This document shows, one piece after another, positions 11,345 through 22,296 of a stretch of DNA of 64,000 nucleotides (the stretch's first letter is position 1; every line of letters starts with the position of its first letter). Made by a program: the position numbers and the translations under genes. This DNA comes from Ophioderma brevispina. Lineage: Eukaryota > Echinodermata > Ophiuroidea > Amphilepidida > Ophiodermatidae. Under the pieces are notes generated by a model that did no database searches, was not told where the DNA came from, and was given only the letters and a program-made list of their open reading frames with translations. The DNA is taken from assembly GCA_023653785.1 (NCBI GenBank), contig JAMKCH010058009.1, positions 1-64,000 on the forward strand, written 5' to 3'.

Positions 11345-11765
11345 TGGTTACATACCCCCCCGAAAAGAGGGGCACAAGAAAAGAGGGAAACCACCGGCGA
11401 AAAGAGATAGGGAGGGGGAAAGGAGCGGGGGCGGGCACGGAGGAGGGGAAGGGAGAACAGGGAGGAAGGGTAGCGCGGGGGGGAAACCAGGCAGGCGGCA
11501 AAGTGACAGCCCCGGGGGGGGCACAAGAGGGACTGGAGGGAAGGCCAAAGGAGGGACAAAAAAAACAAAAGGGCAAGCCGGGGGAGGAAGGGAAAGGGGG
11601 AAGGAAGGGAGGGACGAGAAAAAGCAGGGAAAGGACAGCGAGAAGGAGGGCCAGGAGCGCAGGAGGCGAGAGGGAGGAGAGAAAGGGGGGGGGCACCGGT
11701 AGAGGAAGGGGAGGGAAGGAGGGGAAGGTGGGGGAGAAAGGGAGGAGGGAGAAGGGGGGGAAACC
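11345..11765 (+). repeat. Polypurine block
   Basis: About 400 bp almost entirely A and G on the plus strand (GGGAGGAAGG-type words), interrupted by few pyrimidines. This strand asymmetry can form triplex (H-DNA). It yields long pseudo-open frames on both strands (G/R/K/E-rich or P/S/F-rich), which are not genes. Confidence 0.85.
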
Positions 11766-11847
11766 CACAAAAAAAAAAAACAACACAAAAAAAAAAAAAA
11801 TAACACAACCCCCCCCCCCCCCCCCTTCCCCCCCCTTATTTTTTTTC

Positions 11848-11888
<41 letters not shown>
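11766..11888 (+). repeat. Homopolymer cluster: A, C, T and C38
   Basis: Consecutive A runs, a C17 run (11809-11825), a short T run and a C run of 38 bases (11849-11886). It may be a real low-complexity tract or a consensus failure in assembly. Confidence 0.8.
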
Positions 11889-13529
11889 GGTAACGGTCAT
11901 GTTAGTGCCACTATGCAGGGATTTAAATCAGTGTTGATTTAATTCTTTGGTTGTAAAAGAGTTACTTTGTTACTAGATCCATGCTCAGACTCGCATTCTT
12001 GGTAGCCGATATCAGTTTGCTGTAGCAATTTTTTAGTTGTATAGCTTTTTCTAACAAATACATTAAGACAGCAAAGCTAAAATTCCTTGATATGCATTAG
12101 TTCTTATCTTCAATACTCTCAGACTGCAGACATGCAGCTACGTTGCTAAATTCCTGAAAAATGGATGCAATTTTGATAAGCCGAATTTTTAAAACATTAC
12201 AAAAAAAAAGCTAAAGAAGTACCATTGGTGGGAAATAATATAACATGTCACAATTGGCTGGAATTGATAAAAAAAATGTGCGATTTTGGTGAAAACTAAA
12301 CATCAATTCTGAAATTCAGGATAACATCTGAACTCTTGTGCTAGCATGTGTGATACTTGAGAATACTTATTTCTTAATGGCAATCCAATGTATTATTCAC
12401 ATTGCAAGTCTTCCGAATTGGAAAAACCTTATTTCAAAAAACTTTCGAGGGCATGTACAGGAGGAGTGTAAGGGGGGTTAGAAATCGTTGATTCAGTGTA
12501 AAATTGATTTTTTTCAGTTTAAATTATGGGTCTCATATTTTGAGTGGGGGTGTTTCGAGTACTCTTTCAGGTGAGGAGGGAAAAGCGGTGAGGAAAGGAA
12601 GGAAAAAAACCTCCTCACCCTTGTCGTCCCCTAAAATCGTGGCCACCAGCTGTACTTGCTATATGATCGAGCTTAACTTTGATTAAAAAGTGTTGCAAAA
12701 TATTAAGGAAAAAGAGACAGCAGATTTGGGTACTTATAAAATAGCCAATGGCATTCCACCGGCATAGCACCATGCAATAAACATTGACCCAAGATTCAAA
12801 GCATGACAAGTCAAATCAAACAAGCCTATGTATGCATATATGGTAATGGGATTGGTATAGCAATGACCCAGATCAGATGGGGTATTGTTCACAAGGCAGT
12901 GGTTTTGTTTTTGGCTTGGTCGTTGATTTTTAAAAATCCAGACTTCCAAAAGGTAAGACAAATTGCGGGGGAAAAAAGTGAACCACTTGATGAATTTATT
13001 CATAGATGATAAATAGTCCACATGTGTAATAATACTATGGTAGTGTTCACATGGGATGTTCAGTTATTGTTTTTCATCAATTATCAAAATAGTGTATGTA
13101 AATGGTGGGCAGTCACAACTTTGTAAACATTACTAAAATATTCATAAAGTAAACTTGACTTATATACAACCGTTTTCACAACCATTGGCCACTTCAAATT
13201 AGGCTAATTTCATCCCACTTATAATACTAGACAATGTTTTAAGATTGTTATCCATAAGGATATTTGTAGAGGGAGCGGAGCGCCCCGGAGGACTCGCGGG
13301 TAAATTGCAAGGGACAGAACCTTGCGACCTCTTGATGACGCACGTGACTCGGTAAATCAGTTTTAGTATTTTATTACAACCAGCCTTCGCCCGTCGTCAG
13401 ACTAAATCACAACGTCAAGTACCTAGAACAGGATACAGGCCAAACTGCGATTAATGTTCTTTATAAAAACCTATTACTAAGTTGCACACTTTAATTTGCA
13501 TACCTAATTTACATTACCCTTGCTTCAAA
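11889..13529. other. Non-coding stretch with one short hairpin
   Basis: AT-rich. GGTGAGGAGG (12569-12578) pairs perfectly with CCTCCTCACC (12609-12618) across a purine-rich 30-nt loop. A GC-rich patch GGAGCGGAGCGCCCCGGAGG lies near 13272. Open frames around 12734-13021 have no recognisable motif. Confidence 0.5.
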
Positions 13530-13930
13530 CCACTTTTTGGGGCAGAGTTCCCCTCTCGGCACTGGCCGGCAATTGTTAAATAAACCATATGACACCTGGG
13601 TGCAATATGTTTCATTAAACACATAAGTTTGATAATTCTAAATTATACAACACAATGGCAAAAATCAACTTTTGGGCTAGGGTTCCCCCCTCTAGGCACT
13701 TGCCGGCAATCGTAAATACAAACCATATGACACCTGGGGGTGCATACGTTTGTATTTAAACCGGGTGGGAGTCTTGAATTGACAACAACACAATAGGAAC
13801 ACACTTTTTGGGCATAGGTTCCCCCTCTAGCACGGCGGCAATCGCAAATACAACCATATGACACCTGGGGTGCAATATGTTTGTATTTACACACAAGCTT
13901 TGATATTTCTTTACACCACATCATATATTA
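13530..13930 (+). repeat. Tandem repeat, unit about 130-140 bp, three copies
   Basis: Copies start near 13530, 13660 and 13800. Each contains TTTTGGGC, AGGTTCCCCCTCTAG, GGCAATCG and ACCATATGACACCTGGGGTG. The open frame on the minus strand follows the repeat. Confidence 0.85.
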
Positions 13931-14059
13931 ATAACATTTTAAAGGCGACACCAGTGGGTTCAACCAGACAACATTGCGTCTTCGTGGACATTCGTCAAGC
14001 CCCACAGTATCGTCGCCACCTGATGTTCATCGTCCCATTGGTTACTCAACGCCATGATG
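13931..14059. other. Short spacer
   Basis: Nothing recognised between two tandem arrays. Confidence 0.4.
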
Positions 14060-15019
14060 CTCTGTCACATTTTATATTATGAAAGGCTAAGGCCATTACC
14101 TCCAACAAGAAGCGAAGGCACTTACAGTGAGGTGCTGCCTTCGCATGCATTGTCAACATAATTTTTATTGAAGGCTAAAGCCCAGTTACTCCAACAAGAC
14201 GCGGAGCAATACAGTGAGGTGCCTGCCATTTTGCAGCATTGTAACATATTATTGAAGGCTAAAGCCATTTAACCTCCAACAAGACGTCGAGCACTACAGT
14301 GAGTTGCCCGCTTCGCATGATGTCACAATTATTGGGTGTGGGGAAGGCTAGCCAATTTAACCTCCAACACAGACGCGAGCACTCAGTGAGGTGCCTGCCT
14401 GTTGCATGCATTGTCACTATTTAGTGAAGGGCTAAGCAATTATACCTCCAAAACGGAAGTCGAGCAATACAGTGAGGTGCCTGCCTGTGCATGAAATTGT
14501 CACCATAATATTTATTGAAGGCTAAGCCATTTTACCTCCAACAAGACGCCGAGCTCTACAGTGAGGTGCCTGCTGTCGAATGCATTGTCACATATATATT
14601 GAAGGCTAAGCCATTTATACCTCAACAAGACGCCGAGCACTACGGCGAGGTGCCTGGCGTTCTCAAGCATTGTCACATAATATTTATTGAAGGCTAAGCC
14701 ATTTATACCTCAACAAGATGCCGAGCATTACCGTGAGGTGCATGCCTTTGGCAGGCATTGTCACATAATATTATGAAGGCTAAGCCATACCTCCAACAAG
14801 GACGCCGGCACTACAGTGAGGTGCCTCCCTTTCTCAAGCATGGTACACGTAATATTATTGAAGGCTAAGCATTTATAACTCCACAACCAAGATGCCGAGC
14901 ACCTCAGTGAGGTGCCTGCCTTTTGAATGCTTGTCACATATTATTTATTGAAGGCTAAAGCGCTCACCTCCAACAAGAGCCGAGCACTACCGTGAAGTGC
15001 CTGCCCTTTCGAATGCATG
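14060..15019 (+). repeat. 87-bp tandem array, about 11 copies
   Basis: The unit contains AAGGCTAAGCCATTTA, CCTCCAACAAGACGCCGAGC, ACTACAGTGAGGTGCC and ATGCATTGTCACATAATA. GGCTAA words at about 14085, 14172, 14256, 14346, 14429, 14519, 14602, 14690, 14778, 14863 and 14952 mark the period. GAGCAC...GTGAGGTGC gives a short fold in each unit. Confidence 0.9.
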
Positions 15020-15504
15020 TCATGCTACATTGATTGTAACATTAATGGTGACATTACTAATTGTGACATATTGTGACATTATATTTGTGACATTTGTGAC
15101 CATTATAATATGTTGATATTGTGACATGGACCTTGTGACAATTTTAATTTGTGACATTGGATGTGAAACAGGTCTGGTATGGAACCCACCAAAATCTCAT
15201 TGACCTATTTGCTGAATAAACGTGGTTAGACATAATAAAACTAAGTTTTACATGGCTGTATTATTTTGATTTCTCACACCAACCCACCTACGTTCATGTC
15301 ACCATTCGTTATGAGTGTGAGTTACAGCCAGTCTAAAATTACACATTTAACACTAAACTCTAAAGGGAGGGGGAATATGTTTTCCAGTATCTCAATCAAT
15401 CTCAATATAAACCATATCTTCCGTCTATTATATAGTATAAGTCATAATATGATTCCCTATGAGAGCATGTCCCTAACTATCCCTACAGAATGGTAATTAT
15501 CTTA
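15020..15504 (+). repeat. 480-bp unit, copy 1
   Basis: Begins with reiterated TTGTGACAT words, then GGAACCCACCAAAATCTCAT, AAACGTGGTTAG, CTCACACCAACC and CTATGAGAGCATGT. It recurs in the same order at 15655-16135. The open frame 15266-15496 is inside the repeat and has no recognisable domain. Confidence 0.85.
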
Positions 15505-15654
15505 AATTGATTACCTCCAACAAGATGCCGAGCACTACGGTGACGGTGCCTGCCGTTTTGCATGCATGTCAATAATATTTATTGAGGACTAAGCCATTAC
15601 TCAACAAGACGCCGAGCACTACAGTGAGGTGCTGCCTCGCATGCATTGTCATCT
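15505..15654 (+). repeat. Two further copies of the 87-bp unit
   Basis: ACCTCCAACAAGATGCCGAG and the following GTGAGGTGC blocks are the same unit as 14060-15019. The 480-bp unit and the 87-bp array therefore form a higher-order repeat. Confidence 0.85.
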
Positions 15655-16135
15655 ACCATTGTGACATTAATGGTGGACATTATAAATGGGTGACATTTGT
15701 GACTTTATAATTTGTTGACATTTTGTGACATTTATATGTGACTATGTGAACATTTGGATGTGACAATTTTAATTGTGACATTTGGATGTGGCACATGTCT
15801 TGTATGGAACCCACCAAAATCTCATCTTAATCTTTGCTGAAATAAACGTGGTTAGTACATAGTAATAACTAAGGTTTACATGGCGTATAATTTTAGTTTC
15901 TCACACCAACCACCCTACGTTCATGTCACCATCGCATGATGTGAGTTACCGCAGTCTTAAATTCACATTTAACACTACTCTAAAAGGAGGGGCAATATGT
16001 TCCAAGTTATTATCATTCATCATACAATAATAAATCCAATCCGTTCTTATTCTAGAGTTAAGTCATAATATTATTCCCTATGAGAGCATGTTCATAACTA
16101 TCCCTTACAGAATGTAATTATCTTAATTAAAATAG
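15655..16135 (+). repeat. 480-bp unit, copy 2
   Basis: Collinear with 15020-15504, from the TTGTGACAT block to CTATGAGAGCATGTTCATAAC, with many one-base indels. Confidence 0.85.
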
Positions 16136-16354
16136 AAGTTATTTTAATATTAGTATTTATTTTATTCACCCTATAATATTTCTAAAACAATAAAGAGAAA
16201 ATAACAACTTTCCTATCATTTAGACGGAACATTAGCCTTGTTTAACATTTATAAAATATAATATCTAGGTAATATTCAACATGGATTCAATCTCTCCATA
16301 AAAAAACAAATTGCAGCGAAAATATGTAATGTCTTCCTCGCTCCAATGCATTAA
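16136..16354. other. AT-rich spacer
   Basis: Nothing recognised. Confidence 0.4.
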
Positions 16355-16835
16355 AATCTTCACATACATAACGCACGCATTCATATAATTTTCTTAACTG
16401 CTCCTAAATATTGCAGTTCGGTGGTTGCGCCTGTGAGTAACATACCGTGAGTGACCTAGAGTTACATGAAATTACTCGTGATGAATAAAGAGAGAAATAT
16501 TGTTAATCATGTCTTGATCGTTCCTCAACTTATTAAAAAGGTTTCTTCACATAATAACAAACATCATTATAATTTTCTTAACTATCATAATTATTGCAGA
16601 GTTCGGTGTGCGCCATGTGGAGTAACATACAGTGAATGAACTAGTAGAGTTTATATGAAATTAATCCTTCATGAATTAAAAGAGAGAAATATTTAATCAT
16701 GTCTTGATCGTTCCAAACTTCATTTAAAAGTCTTCACATAATAACAAACATCATTAATTTTTTTCTTTAACTCTCCTAATTATTGGCAGTTCAGTGCGCA
16801 AGTGCAGTACCATTAAGTGAATGACCTTGAATTTA
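16355..16835 (+). repeat. 185-bp tandem repeat, about 2.6 copies
   Basis: Copies start near 16355, 16542 and 16732. Each carries CTTCACATAATAACAAACAT, AATTATTGCAG, GTAACATACAGTGAATGA and AGAGAGAAATATT...AATCATGTCTTGATCGTTCC. Confidence 0.85.
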
Positions 16836-17119
16836 CATAGGACCGGGTGAACAATGGAAAATCAGAGGAGAAGGGATTTCACAATGTGCATTTTTCACAA
16901 AAACAAAAAATCTTACTATTTCCAAAAATCACTAAATCTATCCCGATTCCGTTTTCAGTATTATAATGTTACTTGTCAGTCAAACCATCATAGTGAAGAT
17001 ATATCTCACAAAACAGTACATAGTAGGATATGGGTCCCCTATCATAACCTGCCTTGAAAAAACAACCATGTGACACGCATACCATAGGCAGCGTACTTGT
17101 ACATGTATTCATGAGAAGC
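16836..17119. other. Spacer
   Basis: The open frame 16854-17057 shows no recognisable motif. Nothing else seen. Confidence 0.4.
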
Positions 17120-17725
17120 AAGGGGGCTAGTCATTATTCCGAAGTTGCATTATCATGATTCCGGAAAATAAAAAAACGAGGCTCATTATTCCGAAGGGTC
17201 GTTATTCCGATGGGTCATTATTCCGAAAAAAACATGAGGGTCATTATTCGAAGGGTCAGAGTTCCGAAAATACTAGACAGTCATTTCGAAGGGTCATTAT
17301 TCCGGAAAAAACATTAGGGCCATTATTCCGAAAATAATATAAGGGTAGTTATTCCGGGAAAAATGACCATAGGGTCATCACCGAAATAACCTAAGGGTCA
17401 TCACTCCGAAAAATACCACGACGGTCGTTTTCCGACGGGTGGTTACTCCGAAAATAACATAAGGGCATCACTCCGAAAAATAACACGGACGGTCGTTTTC
17501 CGAAGGGTCAACACTCCGAAAATAACACGACGGTCGTTTTTCCGAGAGGGTCGTTACTCCGAAAATAACATAGGGTAATCACTCCGAAAATAACATAAGG
17601 GTCATCAATCCGAAAAGAACATAAGGGTCATCACTCCGAAAATAACATGACGGTCGTTTTTCCGAAGGGGTCGGTTTACTCCGAAAATAGCATTAGGGTC
17701 ATCACTCCGAATAAAACTTACTTTA
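17120..17725 (+). repeat. CCGAA/AAGGGTC minisatellite (forward)
   Basis: More than 20 short units made of TCATTATTCCGAAGGG, CCGAAAATAACATAAGGG and GTCATCACTCCGAAAA, period roughly 25-40 bp. The outer edge reads AAGGGGGCTAGTCATTATTC. The same family lies in the opposite orientation at 33210-33725. Confidence 0.9.
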
Positions 17726-18019
17726 CTTAAATTTTTTAAAAGATGGAATGCAACGTTGTATAGGTTCAAATGATATAGAAGGGTCTGAAAATAATTTGAG
17801 CCAAGAGGTAGAGGGAACGCGTTGTCGTTAGATTGACGCGAAGTGCAGAGAAGCCATAAAGTTTAAACCTGTAAAGATATTCCATAATTCCTTCAGTTTT
17901 TCTGGGCAATCCTTGTAGTAGGCCATATTGAAAGTTTTCTTTAAATTACCAAGGTTTTTTTGGTGTGGCGAATAATACTATTGAACGGCAATTTCATAAG
18001 GATTGCTTTAAAATAGATG
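17726..18019. other. Spacer
   Basis: AT-rich, nothing recognised. Confidence 0.4.
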
Positions 18020-18540
18020 GAAATAACTCGGGTGAATTGTAGAGAATTGAGCCTAATTTATTAAAGATATTTATGATAAGGACTCATAACCCCAAACCAT
18101 TTTTGTCTTATATTAAAAAAAATCTTTATAATTTAAGCACGATTAAACTCAGACTGATTTAATAACATCAAGATATAAAAGTTTAGACATTAAGGTTACC
18201 ATAAAGCATGCTGTTGGTCTCAAATACGGTCGTACGCAATTTATAGGGGGGGGGGGGGTATTGGCTTAAGAAATAGATTATGGAAAGCATTTTTGTAAAT
18301 TGTAGAGGAAGTAATTAGTAGCATTTGCAAGAGTTTAATAATATTAGCCTATAGATTATGAAAAGGGCATGGGATTTCAAAACCTCGAAACACTTTTTGC
18401 CCCATATGTTACATTATATTCATAATTTTTAAGGTTGCTGAAATAAATTCACAATTGAATTGGGGAAGTCTATCTATATGTAAACAATTCCCTATGAAGA
18501 GAGTCACATATCAGTCGCAACCAAAACAAAGTCGGGTTTA
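18020..18540 (+). repeat. Direct repeat, copy 1
   Basis: Blocks TCGGGTGAAT, GATAAGGACTCATAACCCC, AATTTAAGCACGATTAAACT and GAAGTCTATCTAT...CAGTCGCAACC recur in the same order at 20025-20255, where they lie closer together. Copy 1 has roughly 290 bp extra between the second-last and last blocks. Confidence 0.7.
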
Positions 18541-19335
18541 ATTAAAATTAAGTGAACAAGGGTTTTCACTCCGTGGTGCCCAAGGGGGGGGGGGGGGGGG
18601 GTGCCATGAGGAACCCCCCCAAGGAAACCACTTTCCCGAGGGAATTTTGTACGAAATTTATACCCACATGTGAAGGGCATAAGAAACCTCCAAATCAGCA
18701 ATAAAAAATGAATTGTTATTGCTGCAAAATTAGGGCCAAAAACATGTTTCAAACACGCGAAAAATGGGGAAAAACGGAAAAAAATTCCAAATGAGCATTT
18801 GCGTTACTCAAACTTTTTGAAAACGTATTTTATGTAATATCTATTCTCGAAGACCAAAGTACTCATATTAACACAAAAAACCAGAGTTTTAGGGAATCCT
18901 GTATTTTACGGGTGTGGCAAAATACACGTAATTTCCCATAGAGTTGTAAAGAACGGTTGGCAACGTACATGTTTGAAATGTTTGTTTTCAGCAACATAAA
19001 GGGTTTGTAATTATTTTTAATGTTACTAATAATAGTTACCTAATGTATGTGTGAACTTATATCAGCAAAAAAAAATTGCTTGGTTCTAGGTCTTATTTAT
19101 ATTTAAAATATTCTCAAAATGCCTTCCGTTATGCCCAAGGGGGGGGGGGGGTCCGTAGGGACCCTTCACTAATTAATCATTAACGGCTTGGCCGATTTTA
19201 ATTTTTTGGCTATAAAAGAAGACGCACTAAAAGTCTGACAATACAAAAAAATTTCAGCGCGAAAACCCACGCGTAAAGCGGCCAGCGCGGAAAACAAATT
19301 TGGAGGGTCCCTAGGAACCCCCAGGCACTTAAGTG
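18480..19335 (+). repeat. G-tract dispersed repeat, copy A
   Basis: Collinear with 57090-57950. Shared order: a long G run, GGAACCCCCCC...ACCACTTTCC, a variable AT-rich middle, CTTCCGTTATGCCCAAGGG with a second G run and TCCGTAGGGACCC, then an inverted GGGTCCCTAGGAACCCCC at about 19305. The last two blocks form inverted ends of a roughly 200-bp fold. No protein is encoded. It is probably a non-autonomous element family. Confidence 0.75.
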
Positions 19336-20024
19336 TTGAAGCGCAATGGCACGTGGCTAATTAGACTCTTCCCCAGGGACCCCAGGATTTTACCGAAATG
19401 GTTAAAAAATTTTGGTATCAGAAGTGTTTTTCATTTGCCCTGTGAAACTTAGGGCTAAATGAGGATTGGTTTGGATGTTTAGAGCGAAAAGTACTCAATG
19501 TTGGTCGACCCAATATTATTTTACACAGTACTCTATGGGTTTACAAAATTCACCGGTTTTAGCTCTCACATCAAAAACAGGTGAATATCGGCGAGCAACT
19601 TTACAGATAGGGTTTTGTGTGAACGGCCTCTATCAGATGAAAAATTTATATTTTCAAACGGACCAATCCAACTTTAGACCACCGGTTCAAAGATGTGGAC
19701 CCCAATTTGATGCCCAAAAATATGGAAAAAATATTTTAGGGATGAAAAAAAAATGCGGAAGAAGAGCCAAAAATTATAACCTCTATGGTAAAAAATATCT
19801 GGAGTCAGTTTGTATAATTTTGCAGACGCAAAATTGATATCTTGGTTTGATTTTTCTTGAAACGAAAAGTTGTCTGAAAATGAACACTTTTTGAAGACAA
19901 AAAATTTCATCAACGTCACAAATTGACCCTATATTCTACAAATATGATAATATCAGTCCTTTATACATTTTGAATATCAATTGATATTGAAACAGTTAAA
20001 ATATTTTATTTGACATTAATTGCA
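19336..20024. other. Non-coding stretch
   Basis: Contains an open frame at 19466-19837 (plus) without recognisable motifs, overlapped by an antisense frame. Neither looks convincing. Confidence 0.4.
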
Positions 20025-20255
20025 TATTATTCGGGTGAATCACTGATAGTGTCTTTAAAGAACTTGATGATAAGGGACGAAAACCCCTAAACCCTTTTTT
20101 ACTCCATATCACAAAGATCTTTAGTTAATTTAAGCACGATTAAACTCGTCATCTGATAAAGAACCAATGGCTCAACACTTTTTTTGAAGTCTTTCTATTT
20201 CACAACTATTCCGTATGAAACAGAGTTACAACCCCATTCGCGACAAAATACAAGC
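20025..20255 (+). repeat. Direct repeat, copy 2
   Basis: Second copy of the 18020-18540 blocks: TCGGGTGAATCACTG, GATAAGGGACGAAAACCCC, AATTTAAGCACGATTAAACT, GAAGTCTTTCTAT and CGCGACAAAATAC. Confidence 0.7.
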
Positions 20256-20559
20256 CGACTGTCCTTAATTTCTTTGATCGTGTATGAGGTGATTTATTTT
20301 TGTAATCAGAAATAACTTTTATAGTTACTACTCTTTTGCCACTGAGTTCTACAAGTTACCTGGAAAGAGAATGAGTATTGCATTCTGTTTTAAAACGATG
20401 GCTAAACCGCGGCCTTTTTGTTTGTTTGCTTGTTTGAAATTCCCAGTTAGATTTTCTGTGTATTACAGTAGATGCTGTCGAAGCTGAAAGAGAATAATAT
20501 TGTTACCATTATCTGTGATTCTTATAAAGAAAAAAAATTAACAAGTTTTGATTTGTTTG
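20256..20559. other. Spacer
   Basis: AT-rich, nothing recognised. Confidence 0.4.
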
Positions 20560-21490
20560 AACTGAAGTAACTCTTGTTATAAATTTGTTGCCATGTAGAA
20601 CGAATTTTATTTTTAGGCCACGAACAAAGAAAACCCTGTTTTACGAACCTTCCAAGTATGGTCGGTCGGGCCCTGTTTTCTCTCTTCTATTAATATTTTT
20701 TTCTTTCTGTTGGCAAAAAAGAACCACAACAACTACGCACAAATCATCTGATGCTTCTTAACTTACGTTAAATAAAAGAAGAAAACAATCAGCCAAAAGT
20801 CTTATATCTTTATAAAAAAAAAGTTTACATGGTTTTCTCAATTTAATTAATCTCCCAAAATAGAAATTCCGGGTCAGTCAGGCACGTAAAAGTGGGTTTT
20901 GTTTTTCGTGCTCTTCACTATACATGTAATGTACAAAAATGCCATGCCATTTTTATGACGATTTTTTTTGTATTCAAGTGACTCTTGTTATGTTATGAAA
21001 TGGATGCCAAATCGTACATTAGACCAAGAACAAAGAAAACCCTGTTTTACGGGGGGACGGACCTTCCATGGGGTCGATAGGCCGGCTTTTTCCTTCTTCT
21101 TCTTTCTTCTTCTTCCTTCTTTTTTTATTATTACTATCTTTTTTTAAAAAAACATATTTATTTTTTTTCTGTCTTGTGGTAAAAACGAATCCTCCTTTAA
21201 AATTTTTTTTGTACAAGAAGGAAACAAAAAGTATCATTTATTTCTGAAAATTTCAGCCAAAAGTCTTATGTTTTGAAAAAAACTAATTCTACATGATTTT
21301 CGCAAATTAAGAAATCTCCCAAAACAGATATTCTGGGTCAGTCGACGGGCCCGTACAACTGGGTTTTCTTTTTTCGTGACCTTAAGTATACTAGTCTACA
21401 TTCATGTACAGAAAATGCCATGAAGATTTGTTTCAAGTTACTCTTGTATGGAATGGGGGGGATGCCAATAAGTACGCTAATAATACTCTT
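20560..21490 (+). repeat. Tandem duplication, unit about 0.43 kb, 2.1 copies
   Basis: Copies start at about 20560, 20980 and 21440 (partial). Each reads ACTCTTGTTAT, GAACAAAGAAAACCCTGTTT, a TC-rich stretch, CAGCCAAAAGTCTTAT, AATCTCCCAAAA, GGGTCAGTC and ATGCCATG. The second copy has an expanded TTCTTCTTCT tract. Confidence 0.85.
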
Positions 21491-21987
21491 AATGGATCGG
21501 GAGTGGGGAAAGTTAGGCTTTAGTGGGTAAGTTACGTACACAGAACTATAAGCCAAGACAATGCAAAACCCTGCAAGAGTGTTCAGTCAAACGTCTGAGA
21601 TTTGGTAGCATACCGAAGTCCGAATTAATAAGTTCGAAAAGATTATCCATTGGATTATCACTTACCAATTTGTTTAGGGGCTTGGTAAAACGGACGTGCC
21701 AAATTAAGAAGTTACTTTTAATATTTAGATAATAGATGGGCACTTTTTGATACACTAAATAATTGACAATTAATAACCATTTGAGAAATTTATTTTTCAG
21801 TAAGAGGAAAACAACAGCAAAACAAAAATAAAAAAACCACATTTGGAAAGTTGGAAGTTGAAAGGTCATCAGAAGTTCAAAGACTTGGTTTTTAAAGCGT
21901 CAAAACAAAAGAAACAATCATGGTTGGGAAAAGGTTTGGATGTGACTTTTTGAACAATCTCTTTCAATTGTTTAAATTTAAAGAAAC
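21491..21987. other. Spacer upstream of the candidate exon
   Basis: Open frames on both strands (21523-21732 plus, 21546-21869 minus) overlap and show no recognisable motif. Confidence 0.35.
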
Positions 21988-22296
21988 CTGCATGTCAGAA
22001 TATAACATTTTACAATACTGATCACTCAGCACCATTGCTTGTTCAAAATCGATAGTAGATCTGCCGTCTTTGTTGTCAACAATTGGTAAGTAGCGAGCAA
22101 GGCCTTCGGACTTAAACAAATTTGGACTTCGGTCGGAAAGACTTAGATTTTGATACCAAGTAATTGGACGATGAACGATGACGGTAAAATTAAAATGATT
22201 CATTAAATTAAGCGATTCAATATGGCCGCCAATACAACAAGCAGCTGATAGATCACCTTTGACCGTTGAATCGGTAACTTTGGATATAATAATCAA
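21988..22296 (-). CDS. Candidate exon, protein not recognised
   Basis: On the minus strand, 103 codons are open from the ATG at 22296 to a CAG|GTTTCT donor-like junction at 21988/21987. The frame then runs only eight more codons to a stop. Codon use is varied, and the peptide is balanced and globular-looking (hydrophobic strands, W and Y, a HRPITWY motif near residue 45, acidic C-terminal third), unlike the low-complexity frames elsewhere. A weak AG acceptor (CCAAAG) lies at about 22277, so the ATG may be internal to an exon. I cannot name the protein. It has no signal peptide or membrane segment. No neighbouring exon is certain; a weaker minus-strand frame at 22701-22895 could be tested. It may belong to a single-copy host gene or to an unrecognised element. 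Confidence 0.35.

Noticed and set aside
11200..11937. 245-codon plus-strand frame and 150-190-codon minus frames
   Set aside because: They translate the polypurine/polypyrimidine block and homopolymers. The composition is pure low complexity (G/R/K/E or P/S/F).
19466..19837. 123-codon plus-strand frame
   Set aside because: AT-rich, overlapped by an antisense frame, no recognisable motif, and inside a repeat-derived interval.
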